From Tissierellia bacterium (GTDB taxonomy: Bacteria > Bacillota > Clostridia > Tissierellales > Tepidimicrobiaceae), in contig JAAYFV010000166.1 of assembly GCA_012728075.1 (NCBI GenBank), forward strand, positions 1 to 64,000: DNA of 64,000 nucleotides. The letters are read 5' to 3'. Each line of letters starts with the position of its first letter. Position 1 is the stretch's first letter. The notes beneath the pieces were generated by a model, which was not told the DNA's origin, did no database searches, and worked only from the letters and a program-made list of their open reading frames with translations. Both the position numbers and the translations under genes were made by a program. Positions 19,810-28,951 of this stretch are shown here, one piece after another.

Positions 19810-21633
19810 TTACCCCAAAACTTCCTTATTCTTCTCCTCTATAAACTGATTGGTATACAAATTATAATAATAACCCTTTTCTTTAATTAATTCCCTATGA
19901 TTACCCTCTTCAATAATTTTTCCATCTTTAATTACTAAAATCCTATCGGCATTTTTTATAGTAGATAATCTATGGGCTATTACAAAACTGGTTTTACCTT
20001 CTAGTACATTTTCTATGGTTTTTTGAATTATCATTTCTGTTTCTGTATCTATGGAGGATGTGGCTTCATCTAGTACAAATATTTTAGGGTTTTTGACGAT
20101 AGCCCTAGCAAAGGAGATCAGCTGTTTTTGGCCAGTGGATAATAAATTTCCTCCTTCGCCTACATTGGTATCATAGCCTTTTTCCATTTTCATAATAAAA
20201 TTATGACTATTGACTAATTTACTAGCTTTTATAATTTCTAAATCTGTGGCATCTAAATGACCATACTTTATATTGTCTTTTATGGTGCCACTAAATAAAT
20301 GGGGAGCTTGTAGCACATAACCTAGATTATCGTGAATCCAAATTTGAGGCATGGTTTTATAATCTATGCCATCTATTAATATTTCACCAGAGGTAGGTTC
20401 ATAAAATCTACAAAGTAAATTTACTATGGTGGATTTTCCTGAGCCAGTTTCTCCAACTAGAGCTATGGTTTCACCAGGTTTTACCTTAAGATTAAAATTC
20501 TCCAAAACCTTTTCTCCATTTTTATAGGCGAAATCTACATTTCTAAATTCAATTTCTCCCTTAATTTCTGGCCAATTTTCTTTTTTGGGGGTAAAGAAGT
20601 CCCCATATTCATTTACTACATCTTCACTATCTATAATATCTGGTACTTCATTTATAAGAGAAAATACTCTTTCAGCTGAGGCCTGTGCCCCTTGAATTTC
20701 TGCAAATACCACTGCTAATTGTCTTACAGGTTCAAAAAACTGAGCAGTATAAGCTATAAAGGCTGCCATAGTACCATAGCTTATGGTGCCTTGTATTACA
20801 TCTTTTCCACCAGAATTTAAAACTAAGGCAGTGCCAATGCTACCTAATACTAAAATTATAGGGAAATATAGAGAAGAAACAATAGTGGCCCTTATGGACT
20901 TTTGTTTCATTTCTTCAGTGATTTCCTTAAATTCCTCTAAATTTATTTCTTCTCGAACTAAAGTTTTAGTAGTCATGGCACCAGATATATCTTCATTATA
21001 AGCAGCAGTTATTTTAGAATTAACATTTCTAACTTCCCTTTGAGCCTTTAATATTTTATTTTGAAAATATGCTGAGGCTATGGCCAAAGGGGGTACTACT
21101 GTTAATGCTATTAAGGCTAATTTAGCATTAAGCCTAAACATGGCAATTACAACTGCCAACATCATGGCAAGCCCCCAGGCAAAGTCCACTATGCCCCAGG
21201 ATAGGGTTTCAGATATACCATTTATATCAGAGGTCATTCTAGCCATTAACCAACCTACAGCTTTTTCATCATAATAGGATAAGGGGAGGATTTGTAATTT
21301 TTCAAATCCTTTTTTTCTAATATCATAAGATACATTAGTTTCCACTTTTCCACCCATAGCTAAAAATAAATATACATTTATACCCTGGAATGCTATAACT
21401 ATAAAAAATAATTTTATAAATTTATTTAATCCTATTAGATTTTTTTCTACTATAAAATTGTCAATGGCATATTTAGTAAATAGGGGAAATACAGAGTCCA
21501 AAGCACCTACAAATACCATAATTATAGCTAGTAGAATAAAATCTCTTTTGTGATTCTTAACTAATTCTAAGAAATTTCTCCATATAGTAATATCAATTTT
21601 CTCATTTTCCAATACTACCACCTCACTAGGCAT
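19810..21633 (-). CDS. Heterodimeric ABC multidrug exporter subunit (BmrD/LmrD/YheH-like)
   Basis: ABC_membrane plus NBD: GETGSGKSTIV, divergent signature LSTGQKQ, Walker B VLDEATSSIDTET. Confidence 0.85.
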   Translation of the reverse strand: MPSEVVVLENEKIDITIWRNFLELVKNHKRDFILLAIIMVFVGALDSVFPLFTKYAIDNFIVEKNLIGLNKFIKLFFIVIAFQGINVYLFLAMGGKVETNVSYDIRKKGFEKLQILPLSYYDEKAVGWLMARMTSDINGISETLSWGIVDFAWGLAMMLAVVIAMFRLNAKLALIALTVVPPLAIASAYFQNKILKAQREVRNVNSKITAAYNEDISGAMTTKTLVREEINLEEFKEITEEMKQKSIRATIVSSLYFPIILVLGSIGTALVLNSGGKDVIQGTISYGTMAAFIAYTAQFFEPVRQLAVVFAEIQGAQASAERVFSLINEVPDIIDSEDVVNEYGDFFTPKKENWPEIKGEIEFRNVDFAYKNGEKVLENFNLKVKPGETIALVGETGSGKSTIVNLLCRFYEPTSGEILIDGIDYKTMPQIWIHDNLGYVLQAPHLFSGTIKDNIKYGHLDATDLEIIKASKLVNSHNFIMKMEKGYDTNVGEGGNLLSTGQKQLISFARAIVKNPKIFVLDEATSSIDTETEMIIQKTIENVLEGKTSFVIAHRLSTIKNADRILVIKDGKIIEEGNHRELIKEKGYYYNLYTNQFIEEKNKEVLG

Positions 21634-23431
21634 GTAATTTTATATCTTCTTCTAAATCCTTCATAGAATTTTGAATTTCATATAATCTTTGATACAATCC
21701 TTTTTCATTTATTAATTTTTCATGATTACCTCTTTGTATTATTCTTCCATTGTCTAAAACTATAATTTCATCGGCCTCAGATACTGTAGATATTCTATGG
21801 GATATTATTATAGTCGTAGATTTATTTTTTCTATTATTTAGGGCTTTCCTAATGGATATATCAGTTTCTGTATCTACAGCAGATAGAGAATCATCAAAGA
21901 CCACAATAGGGCAATCATTTATAATGGTTCTAGCAATGGCAACCCTTTGCTTTTGTCCACCAGATAGGGAAACTCCTCTTTCTCCCACATAGGTATCATA
22001 TCCTTTATCAAAGGATTTAATATCCTGATGGATACTGGCAATTTTAGCAGATTCATAAACCTTTTTATCTTGAATACTAGGATTAGCTAATTTTATATTA
22101 TCTCTAATGGTTTTGGCATATAGGAAAGGTTCTTGTAATACAATTCCTATATTTTTTCTAACCCAAGCCTTATCAATATCTTTTAATTCTTTTCCATCTA
22201 TTAATATGGAACCCCTATTATAATCATAAAGTCTTGCTAATAAATAGACTAAAGAAGATTTGCCAGAACCTGTTGGACCAATTATAGCCACTGTACTACC
22301 AGCCTTTACTGAAAAGGAAATATTGTCAATTACTGGAGTATTCTTTTCATATTCAAAATAAACATTTTCAAATTCAATATTACCTTTAATTTCTGGCTTT
22401 TCATTGTTTCCATTTAAAATTTCTATATTCTCATTAAAAATTTCATCAATTCTTCCTATGGATACTATGGCTTTTCCCATATCTGTTAAAGTTCTTCCCA
22501 TTTGTCTAATAGGCCACAATAACATATTTACATATGTAGAAAAGGCCATTACAGTACCTAGAGATATTTCTCCAGCTACAGCCCAAATACTTCCAAAGAC
22601 TATAGTTAATCCAATTTGTATAAAACAAATAAAATCAGAAGCTCCCCAATATAGAGCTAAATCTTGAATTAATTTATAGGTTTTATCCCTATAGTCTTTA
22701 TTTTTTTCATCAAACTTTTCTATTTCATATTTTTGATTAGCACAGGCCTTTACTACTCTTACACCTGTAAGATTTTCTTGTAGCACTGTAGTTAATTCTG
22801 CCTCTGCTTCATCAGAAGCCTCAAAGGCCTTTTTTACTTTAGAAAAAAATATAAATGCAAATATGAAAATTATAGGCATAGTAGCCATGGAAACTAAAGT
22901 CATTTTTACATTAAGTTTAAACATAGTATAAGATACAAATCCCAACATAAATAGTGAACCAGCCACTTCTACCAATTGTATAGACAAAAATCTTTTTATA
23001 GTATTTACATCTGAAGTACACCTTTGAATTAAATCTCCCGTCTCTGCTTTTACATGGTATTCATAAGGGAGTCTTTGAATTTGATCATATAGGGAATCCC
23101 TAATGTTTTTTGCAGTATTTTCAGCTGTTTTACTTGCTAAGGTATTTCTAAAATAAAGCAATATACCTCTTAAAATTGCAATAAATACTAATAGTACACC
23201 AATAATCCAAAGATTTTTTCTTAGATAAGCTCTACCTCCTATATATTGAATTAATCTTTCTAAAAAGTTAGAACCTATAGGTTCACTGCCAATAATAGAG
23301 TCTATAGTAGTTCTAATGATAAGAGGTGATACTATAGTGACCATCTGAGAAAGGATGATACATATCATAGCTAATACATAAATTCCTTTGTATCCGGTCA
23401 TAAACTTAAACAGTTTTTTAATTTCTTTCAT
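21626..23431 (-). CDS. Heterodimeric ABC multidrug exporter subunit (BmrC/LmrC/YheI-like)
   Basis: GPTGSGKSSLV, canonical LSGGQKQR, degenerate Walker B VVFDDSLSAVDTET; overlaps partner gene by 8 bp. Confidence 0.85.
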   Translation of the reverse strand: MKEIKKLFKFMTGYKGIYVLAMICIILSQMVTIVSPLIIRTTIDSIIGSEPIGSNFLERLIQYIGGRAYLRKNLWIIGVLLVFIAILRGILLYFRNTLASKTAENTAKNIRDSLYDQIQRLPYEYHVKAETGDLIQRCTSDVNTIKRFLSIQLVEVAGSLFMLGFVSYTMFKLNVKMTLVSMATMPIIFIFAFIFFSKVKKAFEASDEAEAELTTVLQENLTGVRVVKACANQKYEIEKFDEKNKDYRDKTYKLIQDLALYWGASDFICFIQIGLTIVFGSIWAVAGEISLGTVMAFSTYVNMLLWPIRQMGRTLTDMGKAIVSIGRIDEIFNENIEILNGNNEKPEIKGNIEFENVYFEYEKNTPVIDNISFSVKAGSTVAIIGPTGSGKSSLVYLLARLYDYNRGSILIDGKELKDIDKAWVRKNIGIVLQEPFLYAKTIRDNIKLANPSIQDKKVYESAKIASIHQDIKSFDKGYDTYVGERGVSLSGGQKQRVAIARTIINDCPIVVFDDSLSAVDTETDISIRKALNNRKNKSTTIIISHRISTVSEADEIIVLDNGRIIQRGNHEKLINEKGLYQRLYEIQNSMKDLEEDIKLHA

Positions 23432-23456
23432 TTTATTTCCTCCTCATTTTGAATAT

Positions 23457-23500
23457 AAAAAAACCATAAGATGTGACAAAAAGTCTACAATCCTACGGTT
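23457..23500 (-). terminator. Second leader terminator (T2) upstream of ABC exporter
   Basis: Minus strand AACCGTAGGATTGTAGAC-ttttt-GTCACATCTTATGGTT followed by a seven-T run; G-U pairs and bulges. Confidence 0.65.
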
Positions 23501-23566
23501 TTTATACCATGATAGCATTATAGGCATAGCTATCCTTTGGCATATAAATAAAGCAATTATTAGAAT

Positions 23567-23597
23567 AAAAAAACCATAGGCAAGCACGCCTATGGTT
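23567..23597 (-). terminator. First leader terminator (T1)
   Basis: Minus strand perfect 10-bp stem AACCATAGGC-gtgctt-GCCTATGGTT followed by T-run. Confidence 0.85.
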
Positions 23598-23614
23598 ATA
23601 TAGACAAAAATTAA

Positions 23615-23695
23615 TTATACTAAGGTATTCATAGGTCGTGCCATTGTTTTTATATAGTTTTCTTTAGCTTGTAATAGATTTGTTATTATGATCAT
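23615..23695 (-). CDS. Unannotated 26-aa leader peptide MIIITNLLQAKENYIKTMARPMNTLV of ABC exporter operon
   Basis: Minus strand AAGGAGG RBS 8 nt before ATG; preceded by TTGTAT-N16-TATAAT; followed by T1 and T2. Not in ORF track because of its length. Confidence 0.7.
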   Translation of the reverse strand: MIIITNLLQAKENYIKTMARPMNTLV

Positions 23696-23798
23696 CTTCA
23701 CGACCTCCTTACTAAACTATCAATATGATTATATTATATATGGTATTTACAAAAATACAACAATATTCATACTTTTGTAATACAATTGTAATAATTAT

Positions 23799-25178
23799 CT
23801 AACTTAAACTTCTTCCCAATACTACTCCATTTACACTAGCTTGCATAAGTCCCCTTGTAATTCCTGCCCCATCTCCTCCAACATATAAACCTTTTATATT
23901 AGTTTCAAAATTATTATTGGTGATTACCTTGTTAGAATAAAATTTAACTTCCACACCATATAAGAGGGTTTCATCACTAGCAAGTCCAGGAGCCACGTTA
24001 TCTAAGGCTATTAACATCTCATCTACATCTTTCATAATTCTATAGGGAAGTACCAAACTTAAATCTCCTGGCACAGCATCTTTTAAAGTGGGTATTATAT
24101 TGTTTCGATATAATCTTTCATCATTAGTTCTTCTACCTCTTTTAAAATCCCCATATCTTTGAATTAACACTTTGTTTCCAGAGAGCATATTTCCAAGTTT
24201 TGCAATATGCATACCATATTCTATAGGAGAATTAAAAGGCTTTGTAAAATGTTTGGTAACCAATAGTGCAAAATTGGTATTTTCAGATTTTAAACTTTCA
24301 GATTTGTAACTATGACCATTAACAACTGCTAAGTTACCATCATAGTATTCGGTAGATACTTCACCTGATGGATTAGTGCAGAAGGTTCGTACTTTATCAT
24401 CAAAGGTGGGAGTATAATATATTAATTTACTTTCATACATGGCATTATTCAATTCTTCCATTATTTCATTTCTAGTTTCTACCCTAACGCCTATGTCCAC
24501 ATCTCCTGTTTCTGTATTTATACCATGTTTAATACACAAATCTTTTAACCAATCAGAGCCATCTCTTCCAACTGCTATTACCACTTGGTCTGAATAGTAT
24601 TCTTTATCAGCTATAACACCTTTTATATTTCTATTTTCATCTAATATTATGTCCTTTACTGGATTTTTAAAGCTTAAATTTACTTCAATTTCCTTTAGAT
24701 ATTTTTCTATACGCGTATATATAGCATAACCTTCTTCTGTACCCATATGCCTAATAGGACATTCTACCAATTTTAGATTACTTCTAATTGCTTTTTTTCT
24801 TATTTCCTCAATTTCCTTTTCTTTATCTATTCCATATATGGTAGTATCAGCACCAAATTTTAAATATATATTATCTACATAATCAATTAATTCTTGAGTT
24901 TCTTCATAACCTAAATATTTAGGTAAGTTTCCTCCCACATCAGGAGAAAGGGATAATTTACCATCGGAATAAGCTCCAGCTCCTGCAAAGCCAGTGGTTA
25001 TATTACAGGGTTTACAATGTGCACATACTCCCCTTCTTCTTTTAGGGCATATCCTTTTTTCAATGGGATTACCTTTTTCTAGCATTAAAACCTTTTTGTT
25101 AGGATTGTGCTTTTTTATCTCCAGTGCTGTAAATATACCACAAGGTCCAGCACCTACAATTATAACATCATAGTCCAT
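23799..25178 (-). CDS. NAD(P)/FAD-dependent dehydrogenase, COG2509 type
   Basis: DVIIVGAGPCGIFTALEIKK, CPKRRRGVCAHCKPCNITTGFAGAGAYSDGKLSL, GLYVGGDGAGITRGLMQA. Confidence 0.85.
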   Translation of the reverse strand: MDYDVIIVGAGPCGIFTALEIKKHNPNKKVLMLEKGNPIEKRICPKRRRGVCAHCKPCNITTGFAGAGAYSDGKLSLSPDVGGNLPKYLGYEETQELIDYVDNIYLKFGADTTIYGIDKEKEIEEIRKKAIRSNLKLVECPIRHMGTEEGYAIYTRIEKYLKEIEVNLSFKNPVKDIILDENRNIKGVIADKEYYSDQVVIAVGRDGSDWLKDLCIKHGINTETGDVDIGVRVETRNEIMEELNNAMYESKLIYYTPTFDDKVRTFCTNPSGEVSTEYYDGNLAVVNGHSYKSESLKSENTNFALLVTKHFTKPFNSPIEYGMHIAKLGNMLSGNKVLIQRYGDFKRGRRTNDERLYRNNIIPTLKDAVPGDLSLVLPYRIMKDVDEMLIALDNVAPGLASDETLLYGVEVKFYSNKVITNNNFETNIKGLYVGGDGAGITRGLMQASVNGVVLGRSLS

Positions 25179-25264
25179 CTTTTTACCTCCTTAACTTGGT
25201 GCCAATGTATATAATACACTATATTATAATAAAAAACCACTATTTTGTTTTAAACTATTAGAAA

Positions 25265-25307
25265 ACCGCTTATATTATGGGAAACAATCTACCATAATAT
25301 AAGCGGT
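25265..25307. terminator. Long perfect hairpin, probable terminator
   Basis: 16-bp perfect stem ACCGCTTATATTATGG / CCATAATATAAGCGGT, 11-nt loop, downstream of DUF3343 gene. Confidence 0.7.
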
Positions 25308-25316
25308 AAAAATATA

Positions 25317-25568
25317 TTAAAACCAATATTTCTTCTTTTTATGTTCTATCCTATAAAATCCTTCAATGGGAAGTGCTTTTTCTTTACATAAATTTAATAT
25401 TTCCTCCTTTTTATCACAAGGAATTTTTGCAGCAGTACCACAACTGGAACTGACTTGTCTTGGTACTGGCATTAGTTTTATTGGGTACTGAGCTTCCTTC
25501 ATAGCTTTCTCAAATATTAAAGCATGTTGGGTAACATGAAAAGTAACAACACAATAAACATCATCCAT
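25317..25568 (-). CDS. DUF3343 family protein
   Basis: VVTFHVTQHALIFEKAMKEAQYPIKLMPVPRQVSSSCGTAAKIPC; next to tusA/yedE. Confidence 0.8.
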   Translation of the reverse strand: MDDVYCVVTFHVTQHALIFEKAMKEAQYPIKLMPVPRQVSSSCGTAAKIPCDKKEEILNLCKEKALPIEGFYRIEHKKKKYWF

Positions 25569-25576
25569 TTTTTCAC

Positions 25577-25789
25577 CTATTTCCTAATATTGAGGGTATA
25601 TTCTCCAGCATTTTCTTCTACTTCTACCTTATATCCTTTTCCCTTAGCAAATCTTTTAATATTTTCTACAGCTACATGGGCATCCACTAATACTTGAATA
25701 GGTTCACTAGGATTGGATTCCATAGCGTTTTTCGTCATTATAACTGGTTCTGGACAAGAACGACCTCTTGCATCTATTACATTAGGCAT
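25577..25789 (-). CDS. TusA/YedF-like sulfurtransferase
   Basis: IDARGRSCPEPVIMTKNAMES (CPxP motif). Confidence 0.88.
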   Translation of the reverse strand: MPNVIDARGRSCPEPVIMTKNAMESNPSEPIQVLVDAHVAVENIKRFAKGKGYKVEVEENAGEYTLNIRK

Positions 25790-26876
25790 TTCTTACACCC
25801 TCCTTTTTTTGTTTATTCTTTAGATTTGCTTCTTTAACTACACTATAAGCTATGACTAAAACTACTATAATACCTATAATCACGGCAACTTTTCCATTGT
25901 TTGTTACCCCTTTTGGACTAGAAGCCAATCCAAAGTTATGAGCAAAGGCTGCCCCTATAGTAATTCCAAGTACAGTTATTCCAGCATCAGCATCTCCTTC
26001 ACTAGCAAGAATAGTCTGTCTTACAGGGCAACCTCCTAAAAGTACAGAACATATTCCTGTCAAAACCATGCCCATGAAATTCCATATATGGACAGGATGA
26101 GCTACTGGTTGATTTTCAAAACCTAAATTAAATGTATCAAAATTTAGAATTAAATTTGCTATTAAATTCACCACAAATATTCCTAATATTCCCCAAAAGA
26201 AGTGATAATCCTTTATCAACATAATATCTCTAAAAGACCCTGCAGTACATATTCTACTCTTTTGAAGAATTCCTCCAACTATCATTCCCAGGATTAAGGA
26301 CAATAGGATAGGAGCTCTCATAGAGCCAGGTCCTTCTTCACTAAAGAATATAAAATCAGGTTTTACAATTAAGAATATGAGTAATACTATAGCTACTATA
26401 GGCATAATATATCCAGAAAATTTAGGTTGCTCAATATTTCTACCTAGAGTGTAGCCTCTCTTTAAAAATTGAATACCAATAAATATTCCCACTAGATAAC
26501 CTAAAAGTCCAATTAAAGCATTTAAATCTCCATTAGCAAGTCTTAGTATCATCCTCAAAGGACATCCTAAAAATACTAAAGCACCAATAACTAAAAAGAA
26601 ACCTAAAAAGAATCTAATTAAAGGTGAGGAGCCTCCTCTAGATTTAAAATCCCCATTGGCTATGGAAATGATAAAAGCTCCTAAAATGAATCCAATAATT
26701 TCAGGCCTTATATACTGTACAATCTCTGCTCTATGAAGTCCTAATGCACCAGCAATATCCCTATAGAAACAGGCAACACATATCCCCATATTTCCAGGAT
26801 TGCCAAATTTCAGTAAAAGGGCACCAATAAGGCCAATGATGCCTCCATAGATAAACATTTTACGTTTATCATTCAT
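25782..26876 (-). CDS. yedE: YedE/YeeE-family putative selenium/sulfur transporter
   Basis: Multi-TM with conserved Cys: GICVACFYRD, LGCPLRMILRLANGD, SRICTAGSFRDIM, GGCPVRQTILASEGD. Confidence 0.85.
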   Translation of the reverse strand: MNDKRKMFIYGGIIGLIGALLLKFGNPGNMGICVACFYRDIAGALGLHRAEIVQYIRPEIIGFILGAFIISIANGDFKSRGGSSPLIRFFLGFFLVIGALVFLGCPLRMILRLANGDLNALIGLLGYLVGIFIGIQFLKRGYTLGRNIEQPKFSGYIMPIVAIVLLIFLIVKPDFIFFSEEGPGSMRAPILLSLILGMIVGGILQKSRICTAGSFRDIMLIKDYHFFWGILGIFVVNLIANLILNFDTFNLGFENQPVAHPVHIWNFMGMVLTGICSVLLGGCPVRQTILASEGDADAGITVLGITIGAAFAHNFGLASSPKGVTNNGKVAVIIGIIVVLVIAYSVVKEANLKNKQKKEGVRNA

Positions 26877-26992
26877 TATTAAAACCTCCTTGTCTATTTT
26901 TTATCATTACATATATGATTATATAAGACTTAAGAAGGTTTAAAAAATAATAAATATCTATAGTTTTCATTATAATATTGATACAATTTATA

Positions 26993-27673
26993 CTAACCAA
27001 ATAGAGATTCTTCTAGCAATTGAATATCCAATATCTTTATTGTATTCTTATCAAAATCTATGATCCCCTCTGCTTTCATGTGGCTTAATTCTCTAGATAG
27101 GGAAGGTCTAGGAACATTTAAAAGTTCAGCCATCCTTTTTCTTGTATAGGGTATATTCAATATAAATGTTTTTTGTTTTTTATATTCGTGTAAAAGATAA
27201 CTTGATATTTTTTTTCTAATGGTATCCTGACTTAAATTGGCAATCCTATTGTTTAACATTAAAATTCTTTGGGACAGTATAGATACAAAATTAGTCAGCA
27301 CCTTTGAATTTAGCATAGATAATTTTATTATATCTTCCTTTTTAATAAACATTATTTCACTATACTCTATAGGGGTTATAGTTGCAGGATAGACATGTTC
27401 CCTTGAAAACACTAAGGATTCCCCAAATATATTTCCTTCATTAAATATATTTATGGTCATAACTTGCCCTGAAGGAAATATTTTTTGAATTTCTACTTTC
27501 CCTTTAAGAATAATCCCTAAGCTATGACAATCTTCTCCCTCAATGGCTATTACTTCATTATTGTTGTATATCATAATTTTAAAATCAATTTTATCCAATA
27601 TTTGGATAATATCCTCCTCGTCAATATCTTTAAATAATAGGCATTTTGATAATTGAACAATATAGTCCTTCAT
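26993..27673 (-). CDS. Crp/Fnr-family transcriptional regulator
   Basis: cNMP domain plus HTH YTRKRMAELLNVPRPSLSRELSHMKAEGII. Confidence 0.9.
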   Translation of the reverse strand: MKDYIVQLSKCLLFKDIDEEDIIQILDKIDFKIMIYNNNEVIAIEGEDCHSLGIILKGKVEIQKIFPSGQVMTINIFNEGNIFGESLVFSREHVYPATITPIEYSEIMFIKKEDIIKLSMLNSKVLTNFVSILSQRILMLNNRIANLSQDTIRKKISSYLLHEYKKQKTFILNIPYTRKRMAELLNVPRPSLSRELSHMKAEGIIDFDKNTIKILDIQLLEESLFG

Positions 27674-27921
27674 GGCTACCTCCTATAGTTTAATTTTAAT
27701 ATACTTAAAATACTCAATCAATAGTGATATAATATATAGAGCATAAAAAAACAAAAAAATATAAAAATATGTGACTATTCTATTTAAAATGGGTAAGTAT
27801 AAAAATGAAGGTTTATTGTGCTTTTTTAGAGGGAGTGGTCCATATATGAGTGAATAAGCTTACACATGGAGTGCATATAGTAATATCATGATAGCATATA
27901 TTATATAAAGGAGATCGTATT

Positions 27922-28206
27922 ATGAATAAGATATTATTGATTAATAGAATTAATCCTCAAAATTATTCAAATACTAAAAATAAGGTTTTTTTTATGATTG
28001 GTGGGATGAATATCCCCACTGTGGAAAATAGGCTTATGGATGTAATAAATGACTCTAATATGGTTAAACCAGAAGATATGGTATTAAAATACAATGGTAT
28101 TGAATTAAACATAACTGTACAACAGATACCAGCCATTGTAAAATTGTTATGTGATGAAAGCTTTTCCATATATGGCATATATCAATTATATAATCCAGAT
28201 GAATAA
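27922..28206 (+). CDS. Hypothetical protein (94 aa)
   Basis: ATG with AAGGAG RBS, own terminator at 28212-28240; no recognised family. Confidence 0.65.
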   Translation: MNKILLINRINPQNYSNTKNKVFFMIGGMNIPTVENRLMDVINDSNMVKPEDMVLKYNGIELNITVQQIPAIVKLLCDESFSIYGIYQLYNPDE

Positions 28207-28211
28207 ATGCT

Positions 28212-28240
28212 TAACTCCCTTTTACGGAATAAGGGAGTTA
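28212..28240 (+). terminator. Intrinsic terminator
   Basis: TAACTCCCTT / AAGGGAGTTA. Confidence 0.75.
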
Positions 28241-28308
28241 TATTATTTACAAAACTAGTATGGGAATGGTATGATTAATGGAACTAAATATTTTCGAGGT
28301 GATTTTAT

Positions 28309-28893
28309 ATGAAAAGATGGAAAAGAAAGGGTATAATAATATCTATAATTGTGGTTATAGTATTTAGCCTTTTTATGTATTTTAAATTTTCTATAAAAAA
28401 GGAGACAGTCAAATTATCGGATACAATAGAAGAAAAACTAGCCAAGATATTGGAAGTGGCCACAGTTAAGTACAATTATACCAATGTAGTAACCTATAAG
28501 GACAATATGAAAGTTAGTGGATTAAATGTACCTTTTACAAACAAGAGCTTTATCATAAAATATAGTGGCTATATAAAAGCGGGAGTAGATTTAAATGGAA
28601 TTGAAACCCAAGTAATAGATCCTAAGACAGTTAAAATTATATTGGACAAGCCAAAAGTATTTGATAATGTAATAATGGAAGAAGATGTATATGTATATGA
28701 TGAAAGGGATTCGGTTTTTAATAAGCTAAGTTTTAATGATTTATATGATGTGCTAGTAGAGGAGAAAAAGAGTATGGAGGAAGAAGTAATAGAAAAAGGA
28801 CTTTTAAATGATGCAGAAAAAAATGCGAAGGATGTATTAATGTCTTTGTTGGAAAGTATGGGATTTGAAAATATTGAGATAGTATTTAGATAG
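28309..28893 (+). CDS. DUF4230-like membrane-anchored protein
   Basis: N-terminal TM, ILEVATVKYNYTNVVTYKDN..., KSFIIKYSGYIKAGVDLNGIE. Confidence 0.75.
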   Translation: MKRWKRKGIIISIIVVIVFSLFMYFKFSIKKETVKLSDTIEEKLAKILEVATVKYNYTNVVTYKDNMKVSGLNVPFTNKSFIIKYSGYIKAGVDLNGIETQVIDPKTVKIILDKPKVFDNVIMEEDVYVYDERDSVFNKLSFNDLYDVLVEEKKSMEEEVIEKGLLNDAEKNAKDVLMSLLESMGFENIEIVFR

Positions 28894-28951
28894 AAATATA
28901 ACTCCCTAATGGATTGGTTTTAAATATAAACTATCAGCATATAAATATTAT

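Noticed and set aside
23388-23579. Plus-strand 63-aa ORF over the exporter leader region
   Set aside because: Antisense to the terminators and exporter start; sequence explained by the attenuator.
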